This document shows, piece after piece, positions 25,192 through 34,586 of a DNA stretch of 64,000 nucleotides. Numbering within the stretch: the first letter of the stretch is position 1; every line of letters begins with the position of its first letter. Source of the stretch: Streptomyces chromofuscus (GTDB lineage Bacteria > Actinomycetota > Actinomycetes > Streptomycetales > Streptomycetaceae). The stretch lies in contig NZ_CP063374.1 of the NCBI RefSeq assembly GCF_015160875.1, forward strand, positions 2,852,001-2,916,000. Direction: 5' to 3'. The notes beneath the pieces were generated by a model, which was given only the letters and a program-made list of their open reading frames with translations, had not been told where the DNA came from and did no database searches. The translations under genes were made by a program, and so were the position numbers.

Positions 25192-25908
25192 TCATGGGCA
25201 GGGTGTGGTGCGCGCCCGCGGCAACGTCTGCAGAAGCAGCGGGCGCTCGGCGGCGATGGCCTCCTCGCCGACGAGCCACTCCTCGGGCGACGCGCTGCCC
25301 CGGCGGATCGCGACGAGTGCCCGCTGTCCCTCGTCGAGGCCGGCCGCGGCGGGGATCACGAACGTGACCTCGGCCTCGCTCCTCGCGGGGATGTAGGAGC
25401 GGCTCACCTGCAGCGTGACGCGTTCCTGGCCGGTGCCGGGGACGGGCCGGGTGCCGGTCACCTCGCCCTCGGCCACCAGGCGCGCGCAGGCCAGGAAGTC
25501 GGGGGAGCCGAAGGGGCCGCCGGCCTTGGCATCCTGCTGGGCTTTGTCGGCCCCCGTCCCAGCGGTGATGTCCGCCGCGCCGTCCGTGGCCCGGACGACC
25601 AGCCAACCCAGGCCCACCAGCACGGTGCCGGCAACGGCGGCGGCGAGGCCGTTCAGGGCGAGGCGCAGCGGCCGGTACCGGGACCGGGGCCGCGGCGGCG
25701 CCGGGGCCGGGTGGGGAGCGGGGTCGGCCAAGGCGTCCGCGATGATCTCCAGTTGCTTGCGCAGCACGGCGACATCGGTCTCGGCGGACCGGTATTCGGC
25801 CAGCAGGACGGCGTCGGCGCGAGCCGCCTCGGGCAGCGGCTCGCCGGTGACGGCGGCCATCAGCGGGTCGCGGTCGAAGCCACCCCGCCCGTCACGGTCG
25901 ACGGTCAC
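25192..25908 (-). CDS. Single-pass membrane protein, candidate regulator of the adjacent ECF sigma factor
   Basis: A 238-residue protein with a cytoplasmic N-terminal part (about 80 residues, Ala/Pro-rich), one membrane helix (LNGLAAAVAGTVLVGLGWLVV, about 85-105) and an extracytoplasmic domain of about 130 residues. It starts with GTG one base after the stop of the sigma gene, so the two are surely co-transcribed. The layout is that of anti-sigma or sensor partners of ECF factors, but there is no visible zinc-binding HxxxCxxC motif, so it is not a classical ZAS anti-sigma. Role inferred from position and topology. Confidence 0.7.
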   Translation of the reverse strand: MTVDRDGRGGFDRDPLMAAVTGEPLPEAARADAVLLAEYRSAETDVAVLRKQLEIIADALADPAPHPAPAPPRPRSRYRPLRLALNGLAAAVAGTVLVGLGWLVVRATDGAADITAGTGADKAQQDAKAGGPFGSPDFLACARLVAEGEVTGTRPVPGTGQERVTLQVSRSYIPARSEAEVTFVIPAAAGLDEGQRALVAIRRGSASPEEWLVGEEAIAAERPLLLQTLPRARTTPCP

Positions 25909-25909
25909 C

Positions 25910-26455
25910 TCACACCACCTCGTCCTCGTGCAGGCGGGCCCGCAGAGCCCGTACCGCCGTGTGCAGCCTGCTCTTGACCGTGCCCTCCGGGACGCCGAGC
26001 TCCTCGGCTATGGAACGCACCGGCAGATCGGCGTAGAACCGCAGGACGAGGACCTGACGCTGGGCGTCGGGCAGCTCGTCCAGGCCCTGGGCGACCGCGA
26101 GGGACAGCAGGCTGGTGTCCTCGCCGGAGGCGTGGGCGGGCTGGTGGAGCGCGGCCAGGCGCTCGCCGAGGCGCTCCTGCCGGCGTTTGGCGCGGTGCCA
26201 GTCCATGGCGAGGTTGGAGGCGACGACCGCCGCCCACGCGGAGACGTCCCGCGGGGCCTCCCGGCCGCCGGCCGCCCGTTCCAGCAGCCGCAGACGGACC
26301 TGCTGCACCCCGTCCGGCAGGTCCGCCTGCGGCACTCCGCCGAGCGCGAGCACCGCCCGCACCCGGCGCTCCTGGGCCGCGTCCAGGGGATCCGCGACAT
26401 CACGGTGTCCGTCGCCCCCCTGGCCGCGGTGCGCCTTTCTGCGCAGCACAGCCAC
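25910..26455 (-). CDS. ECF RNA polymerase sigma factor (SigE-like)
   Basis: A 181-residue protein. Region 2 (about 70-105, with W-A-A-V-V-A-S-N-L and a basic R-A-K-R-R-Q tail) and region 4 (LPDAQRQVLVLRFYADLPVR, then SIAEELGVPEGTVKSRLHTA) are clear. Region 4 carries the -35-binding helix. The first 60 residues are less conserved, so the GTG at 26455 may not be the true start. It heads an operon with the membrane protein. Its upstream region contains a perfect 16-bp hairpin and repeated GAAACGTTCG sites, possible control elements. Confidence 0.85.
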   Translation of the reverse strand: MAVLRRKAHRGQGGDGHRDVADPLDAAQERRVRAVLALGGVPQADLPDGVQQVRLRLLERAAGGREAPRDVSAWAAVVASNLAMDWHRAKRRQERLGERLAALHQPAHASGEDTSLLSLAVAQGLDELPDAQRQVLVLRFYADLPVRSIAEELGVPEGTVKSRLHTAVRALRARLHEDEVV

Positions 26456-26484
26456 CCCTCTCCTCGCCGCGTTTCCCCTATGAC

Positions 26485-26531
26485 GCCCGGACGGGCCGAA
26501 ACGTTCGGCCCGTCCGGGCCGGAAACGTTCG
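26485..26531. promoter_or_regulatory. Perfect hairpin and GAAACGTTCG direct repeat between sigma factor and asd
   Basis: 26485-26500 and 26504-26519 are exact reverse complements with a 3-base loop. GAAACGTTCG occurs at 26498-26507, inside the hairpin, and again at 26522-26531, a spacing of 24 bases. The site is 30 to 76 bases upstream of the sigma gene start, on its divergent side, so an operator or leader hairpin is more likely than a terminator. Confidence 0.55.
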
Positions 26532-26570
26532 ACCCGCTTCAGGGGCCGCCGTCAGTGGCATACGTCCTAG

Positions 26571-27722
<1,152 letters not shown>

Positions 27723-27800
27723 GGACTGCCGTTCGGATCGGGGCGCAGGTCAGGGCCTGACTGCGCGGTCTGACTACAGGCCTGACGTCCGGGCCTGTCG

Positions 27801-28271
27801 TCAGGGCCTGCGCACCTCGTAGAGGAAGCAGCCGTACTCGACGGCCCGGACGTGGACGAGCGCCACCTCCGGGTCGTCGAAGGCGTCCGCGAGCACCGCC
27901 TCGAAGCCCGCCTCCACCAGCCGTCCGCCCAGGATGCGTCCCTCGGCCGAGTAGCGGCGCAGCGTGCGGTGCGAGTCGGTGAAGGGCAGGCCGCCCCCTC
28001 GCGGCCCCGGGCACTCCCCCGCATGGATGAAGACCGGGCCCTGTTCGTCGTAGGCCCCCGGGTCCGCCCCCGTCTCCGCCGCCCAGCGCCGCAGGGGGGC
28101 GTAGGAGACGAGCGCGATCCGCTCGCCCGGCCGGCTGCGGCGCAGGCAGCAGCGCAGCGGCGCCCCGCCCTCCTCGTCCGTCACGGGAACCGTCTCCCGT
28201 CCCGCGTCGTCGGCCGAACGCAGCTCCTTCAGGACCGTCGGTTCGACGGCTCGTGCGCAGTACCTCGTCAT
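27801..28271 (-). CDS. DUF1203-like protein
   Basis: A 156-residue soluble protein. Features recalled from DUF1203 are visible: LRCCLRRSRPGERIALVSY, GPVFIHAGEC and a C-terminal VEYGCFLYEV. The paired Cys in RCCL and conserved H/E residues hint at a metal or redox site, but no function is known. ATG 28271 starts the conserved region (MTRYCAR). Convergent with asd, divergent from the second aminopeptidase N. Confidence 0.75.
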   Translation of the reverse strand: MTRYCARAVEPTVLKELRSADDAGRETVPVTDEEGGAPLRCCLRRSRPGERIALVSYAPLRRWAAETGADPGAYDEQGPVFIHAGECPGPRGGGLPFTDSHRTLRRYSAEGRILGGRLVEAGFEAVLADAFDDPEVALVHVRAVEYGCFLYEVRRP

Positions 28272-28383
28272 GCACCCAGACTCGCGCGTGACCGCCCCGT
28301 CCACCGGCGGTGAACGGACATCGCGTTCGGTGCTGGTCCCGTGGAAGGATGGCGGAACTGACACATGACGAGGAGATGACCGC

Positions 28384-31002
28384 GTGCCTGGCACAAACCT
28401 GACTCGCGAAGAGGCGCAGCAGCGGGCGAAGCTGCTCACCGTTGACTCCTACGAGGTCGAGCTCGACCTCTCCGGGGCGCAGGAGGGCGACACCTTCCGG
28501 TCCGTGACGACGGTGCGCTTCGACGTCGCGGACGGGGGCCCCTCCCGCTCGAGCGAAGCCGGGAGTGGGGGAGGCGCCGAGTCCTTCATCGACCTGGTGG
28601 CGCCGGCGGTTCACGAGATCACGCTCAACGGCGACCCGCTCGACCCCGCGGCGGTCTTCAAGGACTCGCGGATCGCCCTGCACGGCCTTTTGGAGGGCCG
28701 GAACGTGCTGCGGGTGGCCGCCGACTGCGCGTACACCAACACCGGCGAGGGCCTGCACAAGTTCGTCGACCCGGTCGACGACCAGGCCTACCTGTACACC
28801 CAGTTCGAGGTGCCGGACGCCCGCCGCGTGTTCGCCTCGTTCGAGCAGCCGGACCTGAAGGCGACCTTCCAGTTCACCGTGCGGGCCCCCGAGGGCTGGA
28901 CCGTCATCTCCAACTCGCCCACGCCCGAGCCGCAGGACAACGTCTGGGTCTTCGAGCCGACGCCGCGCATCTCGACGTACATCACGGCCCTGATCGTCGG
29001 CCCGTACCACAGCGTGCACAGCGTCTACGAGAAGGACGGGCGGTCCGTCCCGCTCGGCATCTACTGCCGTCCGTCCCTCGCGGAGTACCTCGACTCGGAC
29101 GCCATCTTCGAGGTGACCCGGCAGGGCTTCGACTGGTTCCAGGAGAAGTTCGACTACGCGTACCCCTTCGAGAAGTACGACCAGCTGTTCGTGCCGGAGT
29201 TCAACGCGGGCGCGATGGAGAACGCGGGTGCGGTGACCATCCGCGACCAGTACGTCTTCCGCTCGAAGGTGACGGACGCCGCGTACGAGATGCGCGCCGA
29301 GACCATCCTGCACGAGCTGGCCCACATGTGGTTCGGCGACCTCGTCACCATGGAGTGGTGGAACGACCTGTGGCTGAACGAGTCGTTCGCCACGTACACG
29401 TCCATCGCCTGCCAGGCCGCGGCCCCCGCGTCGCGCTGGCCGCACGCGTGGACGACGTTCGCGAACTCCATGAAGACCTGGGCGTACCGCCAGGACCAGC
29501 TGCCGTCCACGCACCCGATCATGGCGGAGATCCGCGACCTGGACGACGTGCTGGTCAACTTCGACGGCATCACCTACGCCAAGGGCGCGTCCGTGCTGAA
29601 GCAGCTCGTCGCCTACGTCGGGGAGGACGAGTTCTTCCGCGGCGTGCAGACCTACTTCAAGCGGCACGCGTACGGCAACACCCGGCTGATCGACCTGCTG
29701 ACCGCACTGGAGGAGACCTCCGGGCGGGACCTGAGGACCTGGTCGCAGCTGTGGCTGGAGACGGCCGGGATCAACATCCTGCGCCCGGAGATCGAGACGG
29801 ACGCGGACGGCGTCATCACCTCCTTCGCGATCCGGCAGGAGGCGCCGGCGCTGCCGACGGGCGCGAAGGGCGAGCCGACGCTGCGGCCGCACCGGATCGC
29901 GGTCGGGCTGTACGAGATGGACCACGACGCCGGGAAGCTGGTGCGCGAGGAACGCGTCGAGCTCGACGTCGACGGCGAGCTGACGGCCGTACCGCAGCTG
30001 GTCGGGCGGCAGCGTCCGAACGTCGTCCTGCTCAACGACGACGACCTGTCGTACGCGAAGGTCCGCCTCGACGAGCAGTCGCTGGCCTTCGTCACCGACC
30101 ACCTCGGCGACTTCGAGTCGTCGCTGCCGCGCGCGCTGTGCTGGGCGTCGGCGTGGGACATGACGCGCGACGCGGAACTCGCCACCCGTGACTACCTGTC
30201 CCTCGTGCTGTCCGGCATCGGCAAGGAGTCGGACATCGGCCTGGTGCAGTCGCTCCAGCGGCAGGTGAAGCTGGCGATCGACCTGTACGCCGACCCGGCC
30301 GCCCGCGAGACGCTGCTGACCCGCTGGACGGACGCCACGCTGGCGCACCTGCGCTCCGCCGAGCCGGGCGGCGACCACCAGCTGGCCTGGGCGCGGGCCT
30401 TCGTGGCCACCGCCCGTACGCCGGAGCAGCTGGATCTGCTGGAGGCGCTGCTCGACGGCTCGCAGACGGTGCAGGGGCTGGTGGTGGACACCGAGCTGCG
30501 CTGGGCGTTCGTCCAGCGGCTCGCGGCCGTGGGCCGGTTCGACGAGGCGGAGATCGCGAGCGAGTACGAGCGCGACAAGACGGCGGCCGGCGAACGCCAC
30601 GCCGCCACCGCCCGCGCCGCCCGCCCGACACCGGAGGCCAAGGCGGAGGCCTGGGCCTCGGTGGTCGAGTCCGACAAGCTTCCGAACGCCGTCCAGGAGG
30701 CGGTCATCGGTGGCTTCGTCCAGACGGACCAGCGGGAGCTGCTCGCGCCGTACACCGACAAGTACTTCGAGTCGGTGAAGACCGTCTGGGACTCCCGCTC
30801 GCACGAGATGGCCCAGCAGATCGCGGTCGGGCTGTACCCGACGGTGCAGGTCTCCGAGGAGACCCTGGCCAAGACGGACGCCTGGCTGTCGGCCGCCGAG
30901 CCGAACGCGGCGCTGCGGCGGCTGGTGTCGGAGTCACGCGCCGGCATCGAGCGCGCGCTGCGCGCACAGGCCGCGGACGCGGCGGCGGGGGCCCAGGGAT
31001 AG
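28384..31002 (+). CDS. pepN: Aminopeptidase N (M1 zinc metallopeptidase), second paralogue
   Basis: An 872-residue M1 peptidase with GAMEN, HELAH (residues 310-314) and Glu333, and the NDLWLNE stretch. It is colinear with the paralogue at 15748-18384. GAGGAG upstream supports GTG 28384. Residues about 51-65 (GGPSRSSEAGSGGGA) form an inserted low-complexity stretch encoded by a GC-rich palindromic element, in the N-terminal beta domain away from the active site; it keeps the frame. Cytoplasmic, with no signal peptide. Having two full-length pepN genes 10 kb apart suggests different regulation or substrate preference. Confidence 0.95.
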   Translation: MPGTNLTREEAQQRAKLLTVDSYEVELDLSGAQEGDTFRSVTTVRFDVADGGPSRSSEAGSGGGAESFIDLVAPAVHEITLNGDPLDPAAVFKDSRIALHGLLEGRNVLRVAADCAYTNTGEGLHKFVDPVDDQAYLYTQFEVPDARRVFASFEQPDLKATFQFTVRAPEGWTVISNSPTPEPQDNVWVFEPTPRISTYITALIVGPYHSVHSVYEKDGRSVPLGIYCRPSLAEYLDSDAIFEVTRQGFDWFQEKFDYAYPFEKYDQLFVPEFNAGAMENAGAVTIRDQYVFRSKVTDAAYEMRAETILHELAHMWFGDLVTMEWWNDLWLNESFATYTSIACQAAAPASRWPHAWTTFANSMKTWAYRQDQLPSTHPIMAEIRDLDDVLVNFDGITYAKGASVLKQLVAYVGEDEFFRGVQTYFKRHAYGNTRLIDLLTALEETSGRDLRTWSQLWLETAGINILRPEIETDADGVITSFAIRQEAPALPTGAKGEPTLRPHRIAVGLYEMDHDAGKLVREERVELDVDGELTAVPQLVGRQRPNVVLLNDDDLSYAKVRLDEQSLAFVTDHLGDFESSLPRALCWASAWDMTRDAELATRDYLSLVLSGIGKESDIGLVQSLQRQVKLAIDLYADPAARETLLTRWTDATLAHLRSAEPGGDHQLAWARAFVATARTPEQLDLLEALLDGSQTVQGLVVDTELRWAFVQRLAAVGRFDEAEIASEYERDKTAAGERHAATARAARPTPEAKAEAWASVVESDKLPNAVQEAVIGGFVQTDQRELLAPYTDKYFESVKTVWDSRSHEMAQQIAVGLYPTVQVSEETLAKTDAWLSAAEPNAALRRLVSESRAGIERALRAQAADAAAGAQG
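28535..28575. repeat. Short palindromic insertion element inside pepN
   Basis: A CCCCTCCCG arm (28539-28547), a GCTCGAGC-containing loop and a CGGGAG(TG)GGGG arm (to 28570) form an imperfect hairpin. The element resembles short interspersed palindromes common in Streptomyces intergenic DNA but here is translated in frame; the other pepN lacks it. Confidence 0.65.
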
Positions 31003-31024
31003 GACCACCTGTCCGCCCACCGCC

Positions 31025-31061
31025 AGGGGCGCCCGACGAGCTCGGCTCGGGGGGCGCCCCT
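31025..31061 (+). terminator. Terminator after the second pepN
   Basis: AGGGGCGCCC (31025-31034) pairs exactly with 31052-31061, followed by a T; the loop is 17 bases and itself GC-rich. Confidence 0.6.
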
Positions 31062-31240
31062 TCGCATGGAGCGCGCGACAGCGTGGCGATCATGGGCGAC
31101 TGAGAGCTTCGGCCGGCGTCGGGGGCGGACGTCGAGGCGGTGGCCGAGCTGCGGGCCGTGGTGCTGGAGAGTCCGTCGGGGGCTTCGGCCACGGAGGTCC
31201 CTTCGCTGGTCGCTGATCACCCCGTCGGATCTACCGTTCC

Positions 31241-31426
31241 AGCGGTGCACCCGTCAGGTCCATCGCATCACTCACCGACCAGGGCCTGCGCCTCATCGAG
31301 GAGGCAGTGGGCGCCGGCCTGGCGGTCCAGACCGAGGCCCTCTCCGCCCTCACGGCCCAACAGGCCGACCAACTGGCCGACCTGTTGAGGGCGTTGCTGA
31401 CGGGGGCGCACGAGGGGCAGGCGTAG
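31241..31426 (+). pseudogene. MarR-family regulator remnant (C-terminal part)
   Basis: The frame ending at TAG 31426 reads SLTDQGLRLIEEAVGAGLAV, then QTEALSALTAQQADQLADLL and RALLTG. This is the last part of the wing plus the C-terminal dimerisation helix of a MarR regulator. The DNA-binding helices are absent and there is no plausible start. Just upstream (about 31120-31180) a fragment reading ADVEAVAELRAVVLES resembles the N-terminus of a GNAT acetyltransferase, so this stretch looks like a graveyard of two broken genes. It is convergent with the flavin monooxygenase, which MarR proteins often control. Confidence 0.65.
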
Positions 31427-31431
31427 GACGC

Positions 31432-32928
31432 TCATCCCAGGTGGGCCGACAGGGCCGCCTCGATCGTCTCGGGCGTGGCGGCGTCGGCGGCCCAGGCGAT
31501 GTAGCCGTCGGGGCGCACGAGGACGGTGGTGCGGCGGGGCGTCGTCCAGTGGGCCACCGTCAGGCGGTCGGCGCGGGGCGTGGCCGGGGGCTCGTGGGAG
31601 TCCGGGGTGATCAGCAGGTGGCGCCCGGAGCGGAGGGACTCGTAGAGACGCCCGGTGTCGAGGGAGGCGTCGAGGGCGCGGGTGCCGGTGAGGCGGTGGG
31701 AGCCACGAGGTGCCGGGTAGCGGTAGCCGATACCGGTGACCTGGGCGATGGCCTTGCGACGGGCGGGGCCGACCGCGTCGACGAAGGCCGAGAACACGGC
31801 GCGGACGGCGCGCAGGACGGGGCTCTGCGCCCGGGCCAGACGGACCAGTCCCCCACTGCTGCGCAGGACCGCCTTGCCGACCGGGTGGCGCTCGGCCTCG
31901 TAGGTGTCCAGCAGGCCCTCGGGCGCCCAGCCCTGCACGGCGGCGGCGAGCTTCCAGCCGAGATTGGCCGCGTCCTGAAGCCCGGTGTTCATTCCCTGAC
32001 CGCCGGCCGGCGAGTGGATGTGCGCGGCGTCGCCGGCGAGGAAGACCCGGCCGACCCGGTACCGCGGCGCCTGACGCTCGTCGCTGTGGAAGCGGGACAG
32101 CCAGCGGGCGTCGTGCATGCCGTAGTCGGTGCCCAGGGCGCGGCGGGTGACCTCCTTGACCTCGTCGAGGTCGAGCGGGGCGTCGTCGGCGACCTCGTGA
32201 CGGCGGTTCCAGCCCATGACGCGGTACCAGCCGTCGCCGAAGCTCGCGATCATCGCGAAGGCGTCGCCCGCGCCGTTGACGGTGAGCACGGTCTCGGGCT
32301 TCTCGGCGAGCCGGACGTCCGCGAGGAAGAGCGACTTGATGACGGAGACGCCGGGGAAGGGCAGGCCGACCGCCTGCCGGACGGCGCTGCGGTGACCGTC
32401 CGCTCCGACGACGTACGCCGCGCGGCGGGTGACGACCGTACCGTCGGCGCTCCGGACGTCGACATCGACGCCAGTGCGGTCCTGGCGCAGGCCGACGACC
32501 TCGCTCTCGTACGCGAACTCCACACCGAGTTCACGCGCCCGCCGCTCCAGCAGGCGCTCCACCTCGTACTGCGGGGTGATCAGCAGGAACGGGAAGCGGG
32601 AGGGAAGCGTGGTCAGGTCCAGCGAGAGGCGGCGGAAGAGGCGCAGTTCGGTGAGGGTGCCGCCGGTGGCGATGAGCGGGTCGGCGAGGCCGCGGGCGTC
32701 GAGCTGCTCCAGGGTGCGGGCGTGGACGCCAAAGGCGCGGGAGAGGTTGCTGATGCCGTACGGGCGCCTCTCCAGGAGGGTGACGGGGACGCCGGCGTGG
32801 GCGAGGTCACCGGCCAGGAGCAGGCCTGTGGGGCCGGAGCCGACGACGATGACGGAGCGGGGGGATGCGGAGGTGCGGGGGGCGTCGGAGGTGCGGGGGG
32901 CGTCGGGGGTGTTGCCGGTGCCGTTCAT
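31432..32928 (-). CDS. FAD-dependent aromatic monooxygenase (PheA/TetX/Rox-like)
   Basis: A 498-residue class A flavoprotein hydroxylase. Visible are GSGPTGLLLAGDLAHAG (FAD ADP-binding, about 29-45), the DG motif (GADGHRSAVRQ) and FLAGDAAHIHSPAGGQGMN (second FAD motif). The C-terminal thioredoxin-like domain is present. Substrate is unknown; related enzymes hydroxylate phenols, rifampicin, tetracycline or polyketides, so detoxification is plausible. CAGGAGG precedes ATG 32928. It is divergent from a TetR regulator and its start region contains operator-like 14-bp palindromes, implying repression by that regulator and induction by a ligand. Confidence 0.9.
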   Translation of the reverse strand: MNGTGNTPDAPRTSDAPRTSASPRSVIVVGSGPTGLLLAGDLAHAGVPVTLLERRPYGISNLSRAFGVHARTLEQLDARGLADPLIATGGTLTELRLFRRLSLDLTTLPSRFPFLLITPQYEVERLLERRARELGVEFAYESEVVGLRQDRTGVDVDVRSADGTVVTRRAAYVVGADGHRSAVRQAVGLPFPGVSVIKSLFLADVRLAEKPETVLTVNGAGDAFAMIASFGDGWYRVMGWNRRHEVADDAPLDLDEVKEVTRRALGTDYGMHDARWLSRFHSDERQAPRYRVGRVFLAGDAAHIHSPAGGQGMNTGLQDAANLGWKLAAAVQGWAPEGLLDTYEAERHPVGKAVLRSSGGLVRLARAQSPVLRAVRAVFSAFVDAVGPARRKAIAQVTGIGYRYPAPRGSHRLTGTRALDASLDTGRLYESLRSGRHLLITPDSHEPPATPRADRLTVAHWTTPRRTTVLVRPDGYIAWAADAATPETIEAALSAHLG

Positions 32929-32941
32929 GGTGGCCTCCTGG

Positions 32942-33041
32942 TGCCAACGGACGTTGGTCAACGCTTGTTGGCAATGGTAGGCACGGAGGAGGTGGGGCGT
33001 CAACGGGTGTTGGCCTACAGCTGTTGGCTTGCATGGGTTGA
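32942..33041. promoter_or_regulatory. Promoter-proximal 14-bp palindromic units of the monooxygenase
   Basis: Two abutting units start at 32944 (CCAACGGACGTTGG and TCAACGCTTGTTGG), flanked by TGCCAAC and GTTGGCA at 32942 and 32973. About three more lie at 33000-33041 (including CCTACAGCTGTTGG). All fit CCRAC, four bases, GTTGG. They begin only 14 bases before the ATG at 32928. Confidence 0.75.
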
Positions 33042-33129
33042 TCGGCGTGGGGGGTGTGACGACGCGCCACTGGTCCACAGGTGGCGGCACACGCCTGCTG
33101 GTCGGCGAGTGCCGGCCGCCGCCCGTTGA

Positions 33130-33341
33130 CCGACGCTCGCTGACCGACGCCCGTTGACCGACGCTCGCTGGCCGACGCCTATTGACCAACGCCTGTTGGC
33201 CAACAGCCGCTGGCCAACATCTGTTGGCCAGCGGCGCACTGGGCCTACGCATGTTGACCGACACGTATTGGTCGGCAGCTCATGGCCGATGCCTGTTGGC
33301 CGACGGATGTAGGCCAACAGGCATTGACCGACGCATGTAGG
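33130..33341. repeat. Array of fifteen abutting 14-bp palindromic units
   Basis: Units start at 33130, 33144, 33158, 33172, 33186, 33200, 33214, 33228 (16 bp), 33244, 33258, 33272, 33286, 33300, 33314 and 33328. The consensus is CCGACGCNTGTTGG, itself an inverted repeat CCRAC-N4-GTYGG. Units are degenerate, which argues for long-standing, selected sites. Not a CRISPR: the period is 14 bases and there are no spacers. Confidence 0.85.
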
Positions 33342-33483
33342 CCTGCTTCGGCGGCGGGGCGCCGGAGCGGGAGCGCTGGCGCGCATCATCGACCCCAGCT
33401 CCCCGACCAGTCACCCGGTCGGCCCTCCCGCCAACCACCCGACCGGCCCGGATTACGCATAGCCGTTGACCGGCACTGGTTCG

Positions 33484-33511
33484 CCTACAGTCGTTGGCCT
33501 ACACTCGTTGG
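33484..33511. promoter_or_regulatory. Two 14-bp operator units abutting the tetR start codon
   Basis: CCTACAGTCGTTGG (33484-33497) and CCTACACTCGTTGG (33498-33511) are the same unit type as the upstream array and end one base before the ATG at 33513. Binding here would block the gene's own transcription or start. Confidence 0.8.
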
Positions 33512-33512
33512 C

Positions 33513-34103
33513 ATGTCAGACGCCTCCCCCACCCCCACGGCTTCCCCCGCCCCCCGCCGCTCCGACGCCACCCGCACCGCGATCCTCGACGCGGCCCGCG
33601 AGCGCTTCGCCACCGACGGATACGAGCGCGCCACCATCCGGGCGATCGCCAAGGACGCGAACATCGACCCGTCGATGGTCATGCGCTACTACGGCAACAA
33701 GGAGGGCCTCTTCGCGGCCGCCGTCGCCGTGGATCTGAAGCTCCCCGACCTGGACGCCGTCCCCCGCGCCGAGGTTGGCCGTGCCCTCGTCTCGCACTTC
33801 CTCGACATGTGGGAGGACAACGAGGTGCTGACCGCCCTGCTGCGGGTCGGCGCGACCAATCAGGCCGGGGCCGAGCGGATGCAGCAGATCTTCCGGAACC
33901 AGTTGCTGCCGATCGCCCAGAAGGTCTGTCCCGATCCCGAGCAGGTGCCGACGCGGGCCGCGCTCTGTGCGACGCAGGTGCTGGGGATGGCGCTCACCCG
34001 TTACGTGCTGCGGTTCCCGCCCACGACGGCGCTCGTCCGTCAGGAGATCGTGGCGTGGCTGGCGCCCACCCTCCAGCGTTACCTCACCGCACCGAGCCCT
34101 TGA
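33513..34103 (+). CDS. TetR-family transcriptional regulator
   Basis: A 196-residue TetR protein. The N-terminal helix-turn-helix is clear (TRTAILDAARERFATDGYER, ATIRAIAKDANIDPSMVMRY, YGNKEGLF). The ligand/dimer domain has a C-terminal helix pattern of the TetR_C type. There is no ribosome site before ATG 33513, and operator units run into the start codon, so the transcript may be leaderless. It is divergent from the flavin monooxygenase with a 584-base gap filled with repeated operator-like units. Likely an autorepressor and repressor of the monooxygenase. Confidence 0.92.
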   Translation: MSDASPTPTASPAPRRSDATRTAILDAARERFATDGYERATIRAIAKDANIDPSMVMRYYGNKEGLFAAAVAVDLKLPDLDAVPRAEVGRALVSHFLDMWEDNEVLTALLRVGATNQAGAERMQQIFRNQLLPIAQKVCPDPEQVPTRAALCATQVLGMALTRYVLRFPPTTALVRQEIVAWLAPTLQRYLTAPSP

Positions 34104-34276
34104 CGCCCGGCCGAGCCCGACACCGAACCCAACCCCAATCGAACCCCGGCCCCGGCTCCCTCACCGTCGCTGCCGTCGCCGTCGCCGTCGCCCGGACATG
34201 CCGAAGGCGCCGGCCCCGTCGACGTACGACGGGAACGGCGCCCTCACAGGTGCGCGGTGAGCTCGGGCGGAAGGCG

Positions 34277-34552
34277 TCAGGCCTTCGCGTCGGCCTCGGT
34301 CCTGATGTTGGAGGTGGTCGTGTCCTTCTCCTTGTGGGACTTGTCCAGCACCATCACCAGGCCCGCGATCACCGCGAAGATCGCGATCGGGGCAATCACG
34401 AACCAACCCAGCGTCTCGATGACGCTCAGGCCCGTGCCGGGGTCGTCGCCGTCGTCACGCGTCAGCGCGAGCGCGGGGGACGACATGAGCAGCATCATCA
34501 GCGTCGTACCGGCAGCCAGGGCGCCGGCGCGCAGGGCGTTCTTCTTGTCCAC
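34277..34552 (-). CDS. Small membrane protein with signal peptide
   Basis: A 91-residue protein: signal sequence (about 1-27, ending SPALA), a short acidic segment (TRDDGDDPG), a membrane helix (FVIAPIAIFAVIAGLVMVL) and a Lys/Glu-rich cytoplasmic tail. GTG 34552 (VDKKNALRAG) is the probable start; an upstream in-frame extension would translate the 21-bp repeats and looks artificial. Conserved-looking but of unknown function. It lies 134 bases downstream of malQ on the same strand. Confidence 0.7.
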   Translation of the reverse strand: MDKKNALRAGALAAGTTLMMLLMSSPALALTRDDGDDPGTGLSVIETLGWFVIAPIAIFAVIAGLVMVLDKSHKEKDTTTSNIRTEADAKA

Positions 34553-34586
34553 GGTGCCAAAAGTACCGAACGCCGGGTGGCGTCGC

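Noticed and set aside
33130..33341. Possible CRISPR array or replication origin iterons
   Set aside because: Units of 14 bp abut without spacers and are palindromic; no cas genes, no replication genes. Operator-type array fits better.
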